From NCBI RefSeq assembly GCF_030717845.1, contig NZ_JAUZVZ010000016.1, positions 1 through 64,000 of the forward strand: a stretch of 64,000 bases of DNA, in the 5' to 3' direction. Source of the DNA: Alkalimonas collagenimarina. GTDB taxonomy: Bacteria; Pseudomonadota; Gammaproteobacteria; Enterobacterales; Alteromonadaceae. The stretch's first letter is position 1. Every line of letters begins with the position of its first letter. Both the position numbers and the translations under genes were made by a program. Below the pieces are notes generated by a model. The model worked only from the letters and a program-made list of their open reading frames with translations. It ran no database searches and was not told where the DNA came from. Positions 9,352-17,059 of the stretch are shown here, piece by piece.

Positions 9352-9375
9352 CCGCTACGCTGCCACTGACTAGAC
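9325..9375. repeat. Palindromic GTAACTAG repeat, copy a
   Basis: Two short hairpin modules are joined: GCTGGC-TCT-GCCAGC (9328-9342), then GGTAACTAG followed by GCCGCTACGC. The element overlaps the 3' end of rfbD and provides its stop codon. Related copies lie at 10346-10450 and 11258-11310. Confidence 0.75.
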
Positions 9376-9432
9376 AGTTTCTTATCACTGTTGTAAAGTT
9401 AATCTAGTGCAAACAGCATGTCTGGGGTAGCC

Positions 9433-9639
9433 ATGAACACAATCGATCGCAAGCAATATCCCGAGCTGGATCGGCTATTATGGGACACCCAGACCAGGTT
9501 CTTGGCCGAAAAAGATGCTTTGGATGTGTATGAGCGTCGCTGGCCTTTTGTTGATAAAACGAAGCTTACAGAAACCGAGCGTTTGCTCATTCAGCAACTT
9601 GCTAACCGTGCTGGTGGTTTTTTGCCGGTTAGAGCTTAA
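9433..9639 (+). CDS. Small protein, possible antitoxin of AbiEii-like toxin
   Basis: This is a 68-residue soluble protein starting MNTIDRKQYPELDRLLWD and rich in charged residues. I recognise no named domain. It is not a winged-helix AbiEi antitoxin. It ends 8 bases before a gene for an AbiEii-type nucleotidyltransferase, which makes an antitoxin or adaptor role likely by position. ATG 9433 is chosen over the in-frame ATG at 9418 because the protein core begins there, although the ribosome site is weak for both. The pair sits between two palindromic repeats in the rfb operon. Confidence 0.7.
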   Translation: MNTIDRKQYPELDRLLWDTQTRFLAEKDALDVYERRWPFVDKTKLTETERLLIQQLANRAGGFLPVRA

Positions 9640-9647
9640 CTGCCCTC

Positions 9648-10376
9648 ATGCCCTCTTATCAGCGTAAACGCCATCAACTGATAGCTACTTGCTTAGAAAA
9701 CTTCAATAGCGAGTACCTTGCTGAACACAACATTATGTTTGGTGGAGGCACCCGAATTGCGCTGGAGTTTGATGAATACCGTGAGTCTGTCGATATTGAT
9801 TTTCTGTGCAAGGATAAAAATGCTTATCGGGCTGTCCGCCAGCAGGTAACAAACCTATCTTTGGGAGATCTTGTCAGGACGGATTTTAATTATGGCCGTA
9901 AAATTATTTTTGATCGTTATGGAGTTCGTACTTTTATCGTGGTGGCAGGTGTAAATATCAAGCTTGAGTTTGTCGCCTTTGACAATTACCAATTGAAGCC
10001 TGATATAGAGGCACCCTTATTTCCAGTGCCTTACATCAATCATGAATCTTGTTTTGTAACAAAGTTGCTGGCTAATGCTGACCGGCTAGGCGTTAAGCCG
10101 TACAAGGATATATTCGATATCGTTGTCATGTGCAGTTATTTGGGTGAAATCCCGCAAGTTTCATTGCTTGAAGCGTATAGCCATTATGGCAAAAATGAGA
10201 TTGATCAGTCATTAAAGTCTGGACTGGTTCAACTTACTAAAGATCCTACAGCTTATGCTGAAGCCGCCGCAGGAATGGGAGTTAATGCTGCTTACTTTAC
10301 TAACGTGATACTTCCTTGTGCAAATAAGATGCTTTTAGCCGCTTCGAGCCGGTTACTGGCACCTACGGTGCGGTAA
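9648..10376 (+). CDS. AbiEii/AbiGii-family nucleotidyltransferase toxin
   Basis: The 242-residue protein has the nucleotidyltransferase core GGGTRIALEF (from residue 32) followed by the metal-binding pair Asp49 and Asp51 in ESVDIDFL, as in AbiEii and MenA-type toxins. Those toxins add nucleotides to tRNA or GTP-bind and arrest growth. A later KPYKDIFDIVVM block matches the family region carrying a conserved Lys and Asp. The last residues (LLAPTVR) are encoded by the palindromic repeat, which gives the TAA stop. The upstream 68-residue gene is its likely partner. The target is unknown. Confidence 0.82.
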   Translation: MPSYQRKRHQLIATCLENFNSEYLAEHNIMFGGGTRIALEFDEYRESVDIDFLCKDKNAYRAVRQQVTNLSLGDLVRTDFNYGRKIIFDRYGVRTFIVVAGVNIKLEFVAFDNYQLKPDIEAPLFPVPYINHESCFVTKLLANADRLGVKPYKDIFDIVVMCSYLGEIPQVSLLEAYSHYGKNEIDQSLKSGLVQLTKDPTAYAEAAAGMGVNAAYFTNVILPCANKMLLAASSRLLAPTVR

Positions 10377-10450
10377 CTAGCCGCTACGCGGCGGTCACGG
10401 CAGCTCCGCTGCTTGTCACCAGCTGGCTTTGCCAGGGTAACTAGTCAGTT
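10346..10450. repeat. Palindromic GTAACTAG repeat, copy b (compound)
   Basis: This is the longest copy of the family. Hairpin modules follow one another: GGCACC-TAC-GGTGC, GGTAACTAG-CCGC-TAC-GCGG, GGTCACGGCAGC-TCC-GCTGC, CAGCTGGCTTTGCCAGG, then GTAACTAGTCAGTTAAC. It starts inside the 3' end of the nucleotidyltransferase gene, whose TAA stop lies in the first GTAACTAG. Confidence 0.78.
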
Positions 10451-10500
10451 AACACAGCCACTGTTATAATTAATTCACTGTTCTTAACCGGCAATACTGA

Positions 10501-10803
10501 ATGCGATTATCCAGCCATCAACAAACACTCATTAAGCAGGTTTTATCGAAGCACTTTGGTGATAGCTCTGAAATTCGAGTATTTGGTTCGCGATTAGATG
10601 ATAATGCCAGAGGTGGTGATATTGATTTGTACATCGAGCCCGTGCTGACAATGGCCGATGACATCGTTGAGGCAAAGCTAAACGCATTGGTAGAGCTTCA
10701 CCAGCAGCTTGGCGAACAAAAAATAGATCTTGTTATCAACCGCAAAAAAGGTTTAGTACTACCAATTTATCAGGTAGCCAAGCAGCAAGGGGTTTTGTTA
10801 TGA
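10501..10803 (+). CDS. mntA: MntA-type antitoxin (minimal nucleotidyltransferase)
   Basis: This 100-residue minimal nucleotidyltransferase is the antitoxin of a HEPN/MNT (type VII) system. It has FGS with Gly29-Ser30 and the metal-binding Asp40 and Asp42 in RGGDIDLYIE. Family members from Shewanella transfer AMP onto a tyrosine of the HepT toxin and so inactivate it. Its stop overlaps the toxin start (ATGA). Part of the same gene, 81 bases long and internally deleted, occurs again at 11842-11922. Confidence 0.92.
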   Translation: MRLSSHQQTLIKQVLSKHFGDSSEIRVFGSRLDDNARGGDIDLYIEPVLTMADDIVEAKLNALVELHQQLGEQKIDLVINRKKGLVLPIYQVAKQQGVLL

Positions 10804-11261
10804 ACCATGATGTTTTCCTTAGCATAGCTGAAATTTGCCAAACACATGCCGAGCGCCTGCGTTGGGCTATGCAAGAGCTGGGAAAACGGAAACCTTTTAC
10901 ACCAGAATCTCTTGATAAATTAAGCCAGATTGAACTGGCTATCTTCGATCAGTTTATTGTACGTTTTTCAAAACTTCAGGATGCCATGGGTGCTAAATTA
11001 TTGCCTGCTATTTTGGAGTTGACCCATGAAGAAGGTGAGCTCGACACCTTTATAGATAAACTGCATCGCTTAGAAAAAATCGGCGCTCTAACCTCTGCAG
11101 AGCAATGGCTAAAATTTCGGGAAATGCGCAATCAGTTTGCCCATGATTATCCAGATGATCCCGAAATTCAGGCGACATTGCTTAGCAAAGCCTTCGATAT
11201 GGCTGCTATGTTGCTTAATGAGTTAGAGCGTGTCGTCGTATTTGCTCAGAAGTATCTGTAA
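10800..11261 (+). CDS. hepT: HepT-type HEPN ribonuclease toxin
   Basis: The product is a 153-residue all-helical HEPN protein. The catalytic RX4HXY motif is intact as Arg110, His115 and Tyr117 in RNQFAHDY. HepT proteins cleave RNA, and the motif Tyr is the residue AMPylated by MntA in the characterised pair. The gene overlaps mntA by four bases. Its TAA stop lies within a GTAACTAG palindromic repeat. Since all catalytic residues are present, the module looks functional. Confidence 0.92.
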   Translation: MNHDVFLSIAEICQTHAERLRWAMQELGKRKPFTPESLDKLSQIELAIFDQFIVRFSKLQDAMGAKLLPAILELTHEEGELDTFIDKLHRLEKIGALTSAEQWLKFREMRNQFAHDYPDDPEIQATLLSKAFDMAAMLLNELERVVVFAQKYL

Positions 11262-11310
11262 CTAGCTGGCTCTGCCAGCGCCATGACGGCAGCTGTGCTA
11301 CCCGATAACT
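11258..11310. repeat. Palindromic GTAACTAG repeat, copy c
   Basis: GTAACTAG at 11258-11265 supplies the hepT stop codon. The hairpin GCTGGC-TCT-GCCAGC and a GACGGCAGCTGTGCT-type module follow. This is the third copy of the family, and again it abuts a coding end. Confidence 0.72.
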
Positions 11311-11374
11311 CTATTTGCTGATGGCGTTTAAACAAGCTAAAATAACAGCATGTTTTGTTTCGGAGGTTACCCCT

Positions 11375-11536
11375 GTGAACGACAAAGAGTTAATAACAAA
11401 ACGCTTTGAAGAAACCAAAGTGACCAACTTCAATGAAAGTTTGCGTTTAGAAGGTTTGCAGCCATTGAATGAGCAAACGAGGTTGCATCCAAAAGTCATA
11501 GCCAGACTCAAAGAGCTGCAAAGGCCGCATGATTGA
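11375..11536 (+). CDS. yhfG: YhfG-type (FicA) antitoxin, orphaned
   Basis: The 53-residue protein resembles E. coli YhfG (DUF2559), the antitoxin that holds the Fic AMP-transferase in check. The diagnostic block is NFNESLRLEG, followed by a C-terminal VIARLKELQ helix. The start is GTG 11375, with GGAGG at 11362-11366 eight bases away, giving the length typical of YhfG. The stop overlaps the start of the fic reading frame by eight bases, as expected for a coupled pair. That fic gene is destroyed, so the antitoxin now has no toxin here. Confidence 0.72.
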   Translation: MNDKELITKRFEETKVTNFNESLRLEGLQPLNEQTRLHPKVIARLKELQRPHD

Positions 11537-11841
11537 TAAATATGGTGCAGGGAATGATAGCTACTGTTTATGACAAAACTTCAGTTTTAATTAATTTACT
11601 TGAGTTAACTTCAGAGACTGAGCTTGCTTCAGCTTAAGTCGCTTTAACTTCCTTCCGGCTTACTGAGTTTAAGCCAGACTTTGCAAACCTTACGTTTTCT
11701 TACCTATGTGATATTCATCGACACTTATTACAGGACTTGTATGAGTGGGCTGGTAAAATCAGAACTGTTGATATTTCTAAACAAAGCACACGGTTTTGCA
11801 ATGTATGATTTATCGAAAAAGAAGCAAATAAATGCTTCGAT
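11529..11841 (+). pseudogene. fic: Remnant of a Fic-family toxin gene
   Basis: Three-frame reading shows a decayed fic gene. The frame starts MIDKYGAGNDSYCL and hits TGA after 14 codons. Another stop follows about 95 bases further on. Then comes a long block (11650-11841) reading FKPDFANLTFSYLCDIHRHL, LLQDLYEWAGKIRTVDIS and, after a TGA, FIEKEANKCFD. These match the N-terminal half of Fic proteins (compare E. coli LYQDIFDWAGQLREVDI). The catalytic HPFxxGNGR region is missing: homology stops at 11841, where an mntA fragment begins. It is certainly non-functional. Confidence 0.82.
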
Positions 11842-11922
11842 TATTTGGTTCGCGATTAGATGATAATGCCATAGCTGGCAATAGACGATGACGTCGTTGA
11901 GGCAAAGCTAAACGCATTGGTA
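11842..11922 (+). pseudogene. Internally deleted fragment of mntA
   Basis: Bases 11842-11871 are identical to 10580-10609 of the intact mntA. Bases 11881-11922 match 10651-10692 with three differences. The 41 bases between are replaced by nine bases (TAGCTGGCA), which form a small palindrome with the preceding TGCCA. The fragment carries stops and cannot be translated usefully. It is a decayed duplicate, showing that a second MNT module once lay here or was copied here. Confidence 0.88.
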
Positions 11923-11969
11923 TAATTACAACTCACTAAATAAGACCACAACAAGCGACATTCACACTT

Positions 11970-12530
11970 ATGCACATTAAACCTATGGCCATCCCCGATG
12001 TATTGCTGATCACGCCAACAGTCCATCAAGATGAACGTGGATTCTTTATGGAAAGCTTCAACCAGAGGCAGTTCGATCAGGCCTTGCAGGGCAATATCCG
12101 GTTTGTGCAAGATAATCATTCTCTATCCGGGCTTGGGGTGTTGCGTGGTTTGCATTATCAGATCAATCAGCCACAAGGCAAGCTGATACGGGTGCTGCAA
12201 GGGCGTATCTATGATGTGATGGTTGATTTGCGCCAACATTCAGCCACCTTCAAACAGTGGCTGGGCTACGAGTTAACTGCCGGGAGCCGTCAGCAGCTGT
12301 GGATCCCACCGGGTTTTGCCCATGGCTTTCTGGCACTGGCGGAGTCGACAGAAACTCTCTATAAAACCACCAGCTATTATGATCCGTCATCGGAGCGTTG
12401 CCTTGACTGGAACGACCAGGAACTCGCCATTGAATGGCCGCTGGCTGCTCCACCTGTGGTATCGGATAAAGATAAACTAGGCGTACCACTGGCAAAGGCT
12501 GAGTTTTTTAACAATGATAACTTCCCCTGA
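11970..12530 (+). CDS. rfbC: dTDP-4-dehydrorhamnose 3,5-epimerase
   Basis: RfbC epimerises C3 and C5 of dTDP-4-keto-6-deoxyglucose in dTDP-rhamnose synthesis. The 186-residue cupin shows DERGFFMESFN, the catalytic GVLRGLHYQ with its His, and WIPPGFAHGFLAL. It is complete and standard in size. It is separated from rfbB-rfbD by the 2.6-kb run of TA modules, so it may have its own promoter in the preceding region. No rfbA lies nearby, so glucose-1-phosphate thymidylyltransferase must come from elsewhere in the genome if the pathway works. Confidence 0.95.
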   Translation: MHIKPMAIPDVLLITPTVHQDERGFFMESFNQRQFDQALQGNIRFVQDNHSLSGLGVLRGLHYQINQPQGKLIRVLQGRIYDVMVDLRQHSATFKQWLGYELTAGSRQQLWIPPGFAHGFLALAESTETLYKTTSYYDPSSERCLDWNDQELAIEWPLAAPPVVSDKDKLGVPLAKAEFFNNDNFP

Positions 12531-12640
12531 ACTCTTTACAGCGATTGCGCTCGAACAGTATCATCTAGCGTCATGTCTGCCGGATAGCTCATACGGTAGC
12601 CTCAACGAGTACGACTTATAAAAGCAATCACAGGATCAAC

Positions 12641-13648
12641 ATGACTGCACATATTGCCGTTTTAGGCGGCGGAAGCTTCGGTACCGTCATTGCCAACATC
12701 ATGGCCGAAAATGGCTATCAGGTTCGTCAGTGGCTCCGTGATCCGGAGATCGCAGAAAAAATCAATCAAACCCACCAGAATGCTCGCTATCTGCCAGATT
12801 ATTCGTTATCTGAGCAATTAATTGCTAGTACTGATATGGAGTGGGTTATTCGGGATGCTGAAGCGGTGTTTGTATCTATTCCAAGCAGTAGTTTTCGTAA
12901 TGTAGTTCAGCAAGCGAAGGCCTGGCTGCAACCTCAGCAATTGCTAATCAGCACCACTAAGGGCGTGGAAGCAAGTAGCTTTAAACTGATGAGCCATATA
13001 TTACGTGAAGAAGTGCCCAATGGCCGTATTGGTGTGCTTAGCGGCCCCAATCTGGCGAAAGAAATTGCCAAAGGCCATATTACCGCTTCGGTGATTGCCA
13101 GTGACGACGAAGCTCTGTGTAGCCGGGTACAAAGCATTTTATGCAGCAAAACCTTTCGTGCCTACGCCAGTCAGGATGTGTTTGGTGTGGAACTTGGCGG
13201 CACGCTGAAAAATATTTATGCTATTGCTTCCGGGCTGAGTGCTGCTTTGGGGGTAGGTGAAAATACTAAAAGCATGCTAATCACCCGCAGCCTGGCCGAA
13301 ATGAGCCGCTTTGCAGTAGCTAAAGGGGCCAACCCTATGACCTTTCTTGGCTTATCGGGCATTGGTGATTTAATTGTCACCTGCACCTCGCCACTCAGCC
13401 GAAACTATCGGGTCGGTTTTGCTCTGGGGCAGGGTAAAAGCCTCGACGATGCGGTGACTGAACTGGGCGAAGTAGCGGAAGGGGTAAACACCTTAAAAGA
13501 AGTGCGGCAGCAGGCGCAGCAATACGATATTTATATGCCGCTGGTGATGGGGCTGTATGAGGTGGTGTTTAATCATGCCCCGGTCAAACAAGTGATCGCT
13601 GCTATGATGAGCAATCAACCCAATGTTGATGTCGACTTTGCCGTATGA
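12641..13648 (+). CDS. gpsA: Glycerol-3-phosphate dehydrogenase [NAD(P)+]
   Basis: GpsA reduces dihydroxyacetone phosphate to sn-glycerol-3-phosphate, the head-group precursor of phospholipids. The 335-residue protein has the N-terminal dinucleotide fold [26 protein letters not shown], and the catalytic lysine in [14 protein letters not shown]. The length is normal. It follows rfbC by 110 bases without overlap. Its place next to polysaccharide genes may be incidental. Confidence 0.96.
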   Translation: MTAHIAVLGGGSFGTVIANIMAENGYQVRQWLRDPEIAEKINQTHQNARYLPDYSLSEQLIASTDMEWVIRDAEAVFVSIPSSSFRNVVQQAKAWLQPQQLLISTTKGVEASSFKLMSHILREEVPNGRIGVLSGPNLAKEIAKGHITASVIASDDEALCSRVQSILCSKTFRAYASQDVFGVELGGTLKNIYAIASGLSAALGVGENTKSMLITRSLAEMSRFAVAKGANPMTFLGLSGIGDLIVTCTSPLSRNYRVGFALGQGKSLDDAVTELGEVAEGVNTLKEVRQQAQQYDIYMPLVMGLYEVVFNHAPVKQVIAAMMSNQPNVDVDFAV

Positions 13649-13785
13649 TACTGGCGTTATCGGGTATGCTTTGAACAACAAGGCCGTCAGGCCTCTGGCG
13701 TGTACCTGCATTTGACGGTAGAATCAGCCGGTTGACAAAAAAATAACGGAATGCAAGATAGATGGAAAACCCAAAATGGAGAACC

Positions 13786-16542
13786 ATGGTGTCTAAGTTT
13801 TTGCGAATACTAGCCGTATTTTCAGTATGTTGGCTGGCGCTGCCTGCCGTGGCCAATGTTACGCCATCACCGGCCATGATGGAACAGTTCCGGCAGTTGC
13901 CCCGCGCCGAGCAAGAACGGCTGGCCAAACAATATGGCATTGACCTGAATCAACTGCAGCGTCAGCCACAAGGACAACGCCAGGATCAGCGGCAAGATCC
14001 AACGGGTCAGCAGCAGCGCCAGCAGCGTGAATTGCTTGAGCTGGAAAAAGATAAAGAAAAAGACGATGGCAAGCCCAAGCGATTTGGTATGAATCTGTTT
14101 GATGCCGAGATCAGCACCTTTGCGCCGGTCGGCAATGTGCCGGTACCTGACAGCTATCAACTTGGCCCTGATGACACCTTATTGCTGCAGTTTTTTGGCA
14201 AGCAATTTGTTCAGTACGAACTAGTAGTAAGCCGGGATGGCCAGCTAAGCATTCCTGATTTAGGCACCGTTCAACTGGCCGGTTTAACCTTCGCCCAGGC
14301 CCGGCGTTTAATTACGGAGCGCGTTGCGCAAAGTATGATTGGTGTTGAAGTGGCCGTCAGTATGGGCCCGATGCGATCCATTAATATCATGGTCGCCGGT
14401 GAAGCGAAATACCCTGGCACCTATACTGTTTCTGCGTTGTCTACTGTCACACAGGCATTGTTTGCTGCCGGTGGGGTCAGCGAGATTGGTGCCTTGCGCG
14501 AAATTCATGTCAACCGTGCTGGCGACATCGCCGCGCGCTTCGATTTATACGATTTATTGCTGCGTGGCGATTCCCGCCAGGATATTCATTTGCAAAATGG
14601 GGACGTGGTGTTTGTTGCCCCGGTTCAGGCCATTGCCGAAGTACGGGGCGAGGTAAGACGCCCGGCCTTGTTTGAAGTGAAAGCCAACGATGATCTTGCT
14701 TCATTATTAGCCATGGCGGGCGGAGTGCGTGAAGGGGGTTACCCGAAAGCAGCCGTGCTGGAACGTTTTAATCAGGATAATTTACGCGATTTACTGAATG
14801 TTGATTTAACTCACAACAAAGATCGGCAGGTCAAAGTTCAGGCTGGCGATGTATTGCGGGTGGGGGGCACCTCGCCCCGGTTGACCAATAGCATTACCCT
14901 GGCGGGTGCCTTTGTCCGCCCTGGTCATTACGCCTGGCGCGATGACATCCGGGTTAGCGATGTTATTCGCTCACTATTATCCGATGTGCATCTGACCACC
15001 GATCTGGATTACCTGATTGTATTGCGTGAAATCAACAGTCAAGGGGATATCGAAGTGCACCAGTTCAGCCTGGTAGACGCACTGGAGCACCCACAGTCGG
15101 CTGCCAATCTCAGGCTGGCACCACGCGATATTATCATGGCTTTTCATCAGGAAAACTACAGCTATCAGCGCCATGCATTAAATCAGTACCTGCGTGAAAA
15201 GCTGGAAGACAACTACGATCGGCCGGAAGAGCTTCGCTGGCTCAGCAGTGATCAACTGGCTAATCAGGCATTTGAGGCCATTATTGCCCCTGAACCAGAG
15301 CGAAAACAGCCAGACTGGACATTATTGCAGCAACAAATGGATCTCATGGCCGATCGCGAAATGCGCGAGGCACTGCGTAAACAGCAAGAGCAAGATCTGC
15401 AAGAACATATGCTGCATATATTGCAACAAGTCTTTGTTGATGCCGAGCTACTGGCATTATCCGCTCATTTAAGTCGTACCGAATTGATGTACCCGGTGCT
15501 GCAAAAACTGCGCAGTCAAGCCCGCAATGGCCAGACACCACAATTAGTATCGGTATCTGGCGAGGTGAAAGTACCCGGCGAGTACCCACTGGCAAAAGGT
15601 GGTCAGGTGGCCGACTTGGTGCGTGCAGCTGGAGGCTTAAATGAATCCGCCTTTATCACCCGCGCCGAACTTACCCGGGCCAAGGGGCAACCGCAGTCTG
15701 AGCAAGGGGTGCGTGTTGAGCACCTGCAGGTTAATTTACAGCAAGAGCTAAATGGTGGCCAACAGTTGGCTTTGCAAAGCCGTGATCGTTTGAATGTGTT
15801 TGCGATCCCACAATGGCGGGTTGACCAGACCATCGAGTTAAGAGGGGAGGTTCGTTTCCCTGGCTTGTACACCATTCAGCAAGGTGAGACGCTGGCTCAG
15901 GTAATACAGCGAGCCGGCGGTGTCACACAAAATGCCTTTGTCAATGGCGCCGTCTTTACCCGTGAGCATCTTCGTGAACGGGAGAGTGAGCAACTGAGGA
16001 GCATGGTGAGCCAGTTGCGCTCAGAAATTGCCACCCGTTCACTGTCAGCCGAGTCGGTTCAGGCATCGCCACAAGATACCTTAACCATGATCAACCAACT
16101 GGAAATGCAAGATACCGTCGGTCGTTTGGTGGTGAACCTGCCTTACATCATTGCTGGTGACCCAACGGCTGATCTGTTAGTAGAGGATGGTGACACATTG
16201 CATGTACCACGCCGCGATACCTCTATTTCTGTCATGGGTGAAGTGCAGCATGCCGGTACGCACCGCTTTAACGGCCAGTTGACAGTTGATGATTACATCC
16301 GCCTTGCAGGGGGCACTCGTCAACGTGCCGATACCAAACGCGTCTACGTGATCCGCGCCGATGGTTCGGTGATGCTATCGAACAATCGCTGGTTCCGTGG
16401 CCGAAACGAAGCCTTGCAACCGGGCGATACCATCATTGTGCCGCTCGATACCGAGTACAAAGATAACATTACTTTATGGGCGCAAGTAACGCAGATTTTC
16501 TACCAGAGCGCAGTGGCCCTGGCAGCAATTTCCAGAATATAA
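13786..16542 (+). CDS. Six-SLBB polysaccharide export protein (Wza-like)
   Basis: This large (918-residue) secreted protein probably forms or gates an outer-membrane polysaccharide export channel. It starts with a signal peptide ending LPAVA and has no lipobox cysteine. A Gln/Arg-rich, then Lys/Glu/Asp-rich linker follows (about 45-95). After it come a poly-export domain (SYQLGPDDTLLLQFFGKQ) and six SLBB-like repeats, each opening with a GEV/GEAxxPGxY-type turn. ATG 13786 with GGAG just upstream is preferred over ATG 13762. Wza has only about 380 residues and fewer SLBB domains, so this is a long variant. A strong terminator follows the gene. Confidence 0.85.
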   Translation: MVSKFLRILAVFSVCWLALPAVANVTPSPAMMEQFRQLPRAEQERLAKQYGIDLNQLQRQPQGQRQDQRQDPTGQQQRQQRELLELEKDKEKDDGKPKRFGMNLFDAEISTFAPVGNVPVPDSYQLGPDDTLLLQFFGKQFVQYELVVSRDGQLSIPDLGTVQLAGLTFAQARRLITERVAQSMIGVEVAVSMGPMRSINIMVAGEAKYPGTYTVSALSTVTQALFAAGGVSEIGALREIHVNRAGDIAARFDLYDLLLRGDSRQDIHLQNGDVVFVAPVQAIAEVRGEVRRPALFEVKANDDLASLLAMAGGVREGGYPKAAVLERFNQDNLRDLLNVDLTHNKDRQVKVQAGDVLRVGGTSPRLTNSITLAGAFVRPGHYAWRDDIRVSDVIRSLLSDVHLTTDLDYLIVLREINSQGDIEVHQFSLVDALEHPQSAANLRLAPRDIIMAFHQENYSYQRHALNQYLREKLEDNYDRPEELRWLSSDQLANQAFEAIIAPEPERKQPDWTLLQQQMDLMADREMREALRKQQEQDLQEHMLHILQQVFVDAELLALSAHLSRTELMYPVLQKLRSQARNGQTPQLVSVSGEVKVPGEYPLAKGGQVADLVRAAGGLNESAFITRAELTRAKGQPQSEQGVRVEHLQVNLQQELNGGQQLALQSRDRLNVFAIPQWRVDQTIELRGEVRFPGLYTIQQGETLAQVIQRAGGVTQNAFVNGAVFTREHLRERESEQLRSMVSQLRSEIATRSLSAESVQASPQDTLTMINQLEMQDTVGRLVVNLPYIIAGDPTADLLVEDGDTLHVPRRDTSISVMGEVQHAGTHRFNGQLTVDDYIRLAGGTRQRADTKRVYVIRADGSVMLSNNRWFRGRNEALQPGDTIIVPLDTEYKDNITLWAQVTQIFYQSAVALAAISRI

Positions 16543-16549
16543 TGCCGTA

Positions 16550-16585
16550 TTCAGTGAGAGGCAGGGGCCTTTCACTGAACTTTTT
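16550..16585 (+). terminator. Rho-independent terminator after the SLBB gene
   Basis: The arms TTCAGTGAGAGGC (16550-16562) and GCCTTTCACTGAA (16567-16579) pair over 13 positions with one mismatch and a four-base loop. TTTTT follows at 16581-16585. It separates the exporter from the gspG-E-F transcript. Confidence 0.85.
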
Positions 16586-16642
16586 AACCCGTTATCATTC
16601 TTAGAGGCATGATGTCCGCTAAGTTTTAGGAGTTGTGAACCG

Positions 16643-17059
16643 ATGATGCAAGCATTCCCATTACGCCGTAAACAGCGTGGTTTTACCCTAATAGAACTAT
16701 TGATCGTGATTGTTATTCTGGGGTTGCTATTGTCTCTGGTTGCGCCGCGCATGTTCTCTAAAGTTGGCTCTGCCAAAACGCAAACAGCGTCAATGCAGAT
16801 GGAGATGATCGCCACAGCGCTCGATACCTACCGGTTGGATATGGGCGATTATCCGCAGCAGCTGGAAGAGTTACGCCGTTCGTCAGCCCCTAACTGGGAT
16901 GGCCCCTATTTGCCACGCGATGTACCCATGGATCCATGGGATAAGCCATACGTTTATCGGGTACCTGGCGAAGATGGCAACCCATACATGTTGCGTTCTT
17001 ACGGTCGAAATGGTGTGCCGGGTGGTGAAGGGGAAGATGAGGATATCATCTATCTATGA
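16643..17059 (+). CDS. gspG: Type II secretion-like major pseudopilin (GspG family)
   Basis: This 138-residue pseudopilin has the prepilin signature RGFTLIELLIVIVILGLL. Prepilin peptidase would cut after Gly13, leaving Phe14 with Glu at mature +5. The C-terminus (DPWDKPYVYRVPG, SYGRNGVPGGEGEDEDI) is the GspG calcium-site region. The next gene overlaps by four bases (ATGA). Only gspG, gspE and gspF homologues occur here, without secretin or GspC/L/M, so this is a partial, accessory system rather than a full type II secretion locus. Confidence 0.88.
   Translation: MMQAFPLRRKQRGFTLIELLIVIVILGLLLSLVAPRMFSKVGSAKTQTASMQMEMIATALDTYRLDMGDYPQQLEELRRSSAPNWDGPYLPRDVPMDPWDKPYVYRVPGEDGNPYMLRSYGRNGVPGGEGEDEDIIYL

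Noticed and set aside
9325-11310. The three GTAACTAG repeats as attC sites of an integron cassette array
   Set aside because: Single-gene or TA modules separated by palindromes look cassette-like, but the required GTTRRRY and RYYYAAC core boxes are not present at the ends, the modules are variable, and no integrase gene is in the window.
11681-11863. 60-codon frame in the fic/mntA remnant region
   Set aside because: It reads the fic remnant out of frame; the meaningful frame is the one giving LLQDLYEWAGKIRTVDIS.
13649-13785. AGGCC/GGCCT palindrome after gpsA as a terminator
   Set aside because: The stem is only five pairs with no T run nearby.
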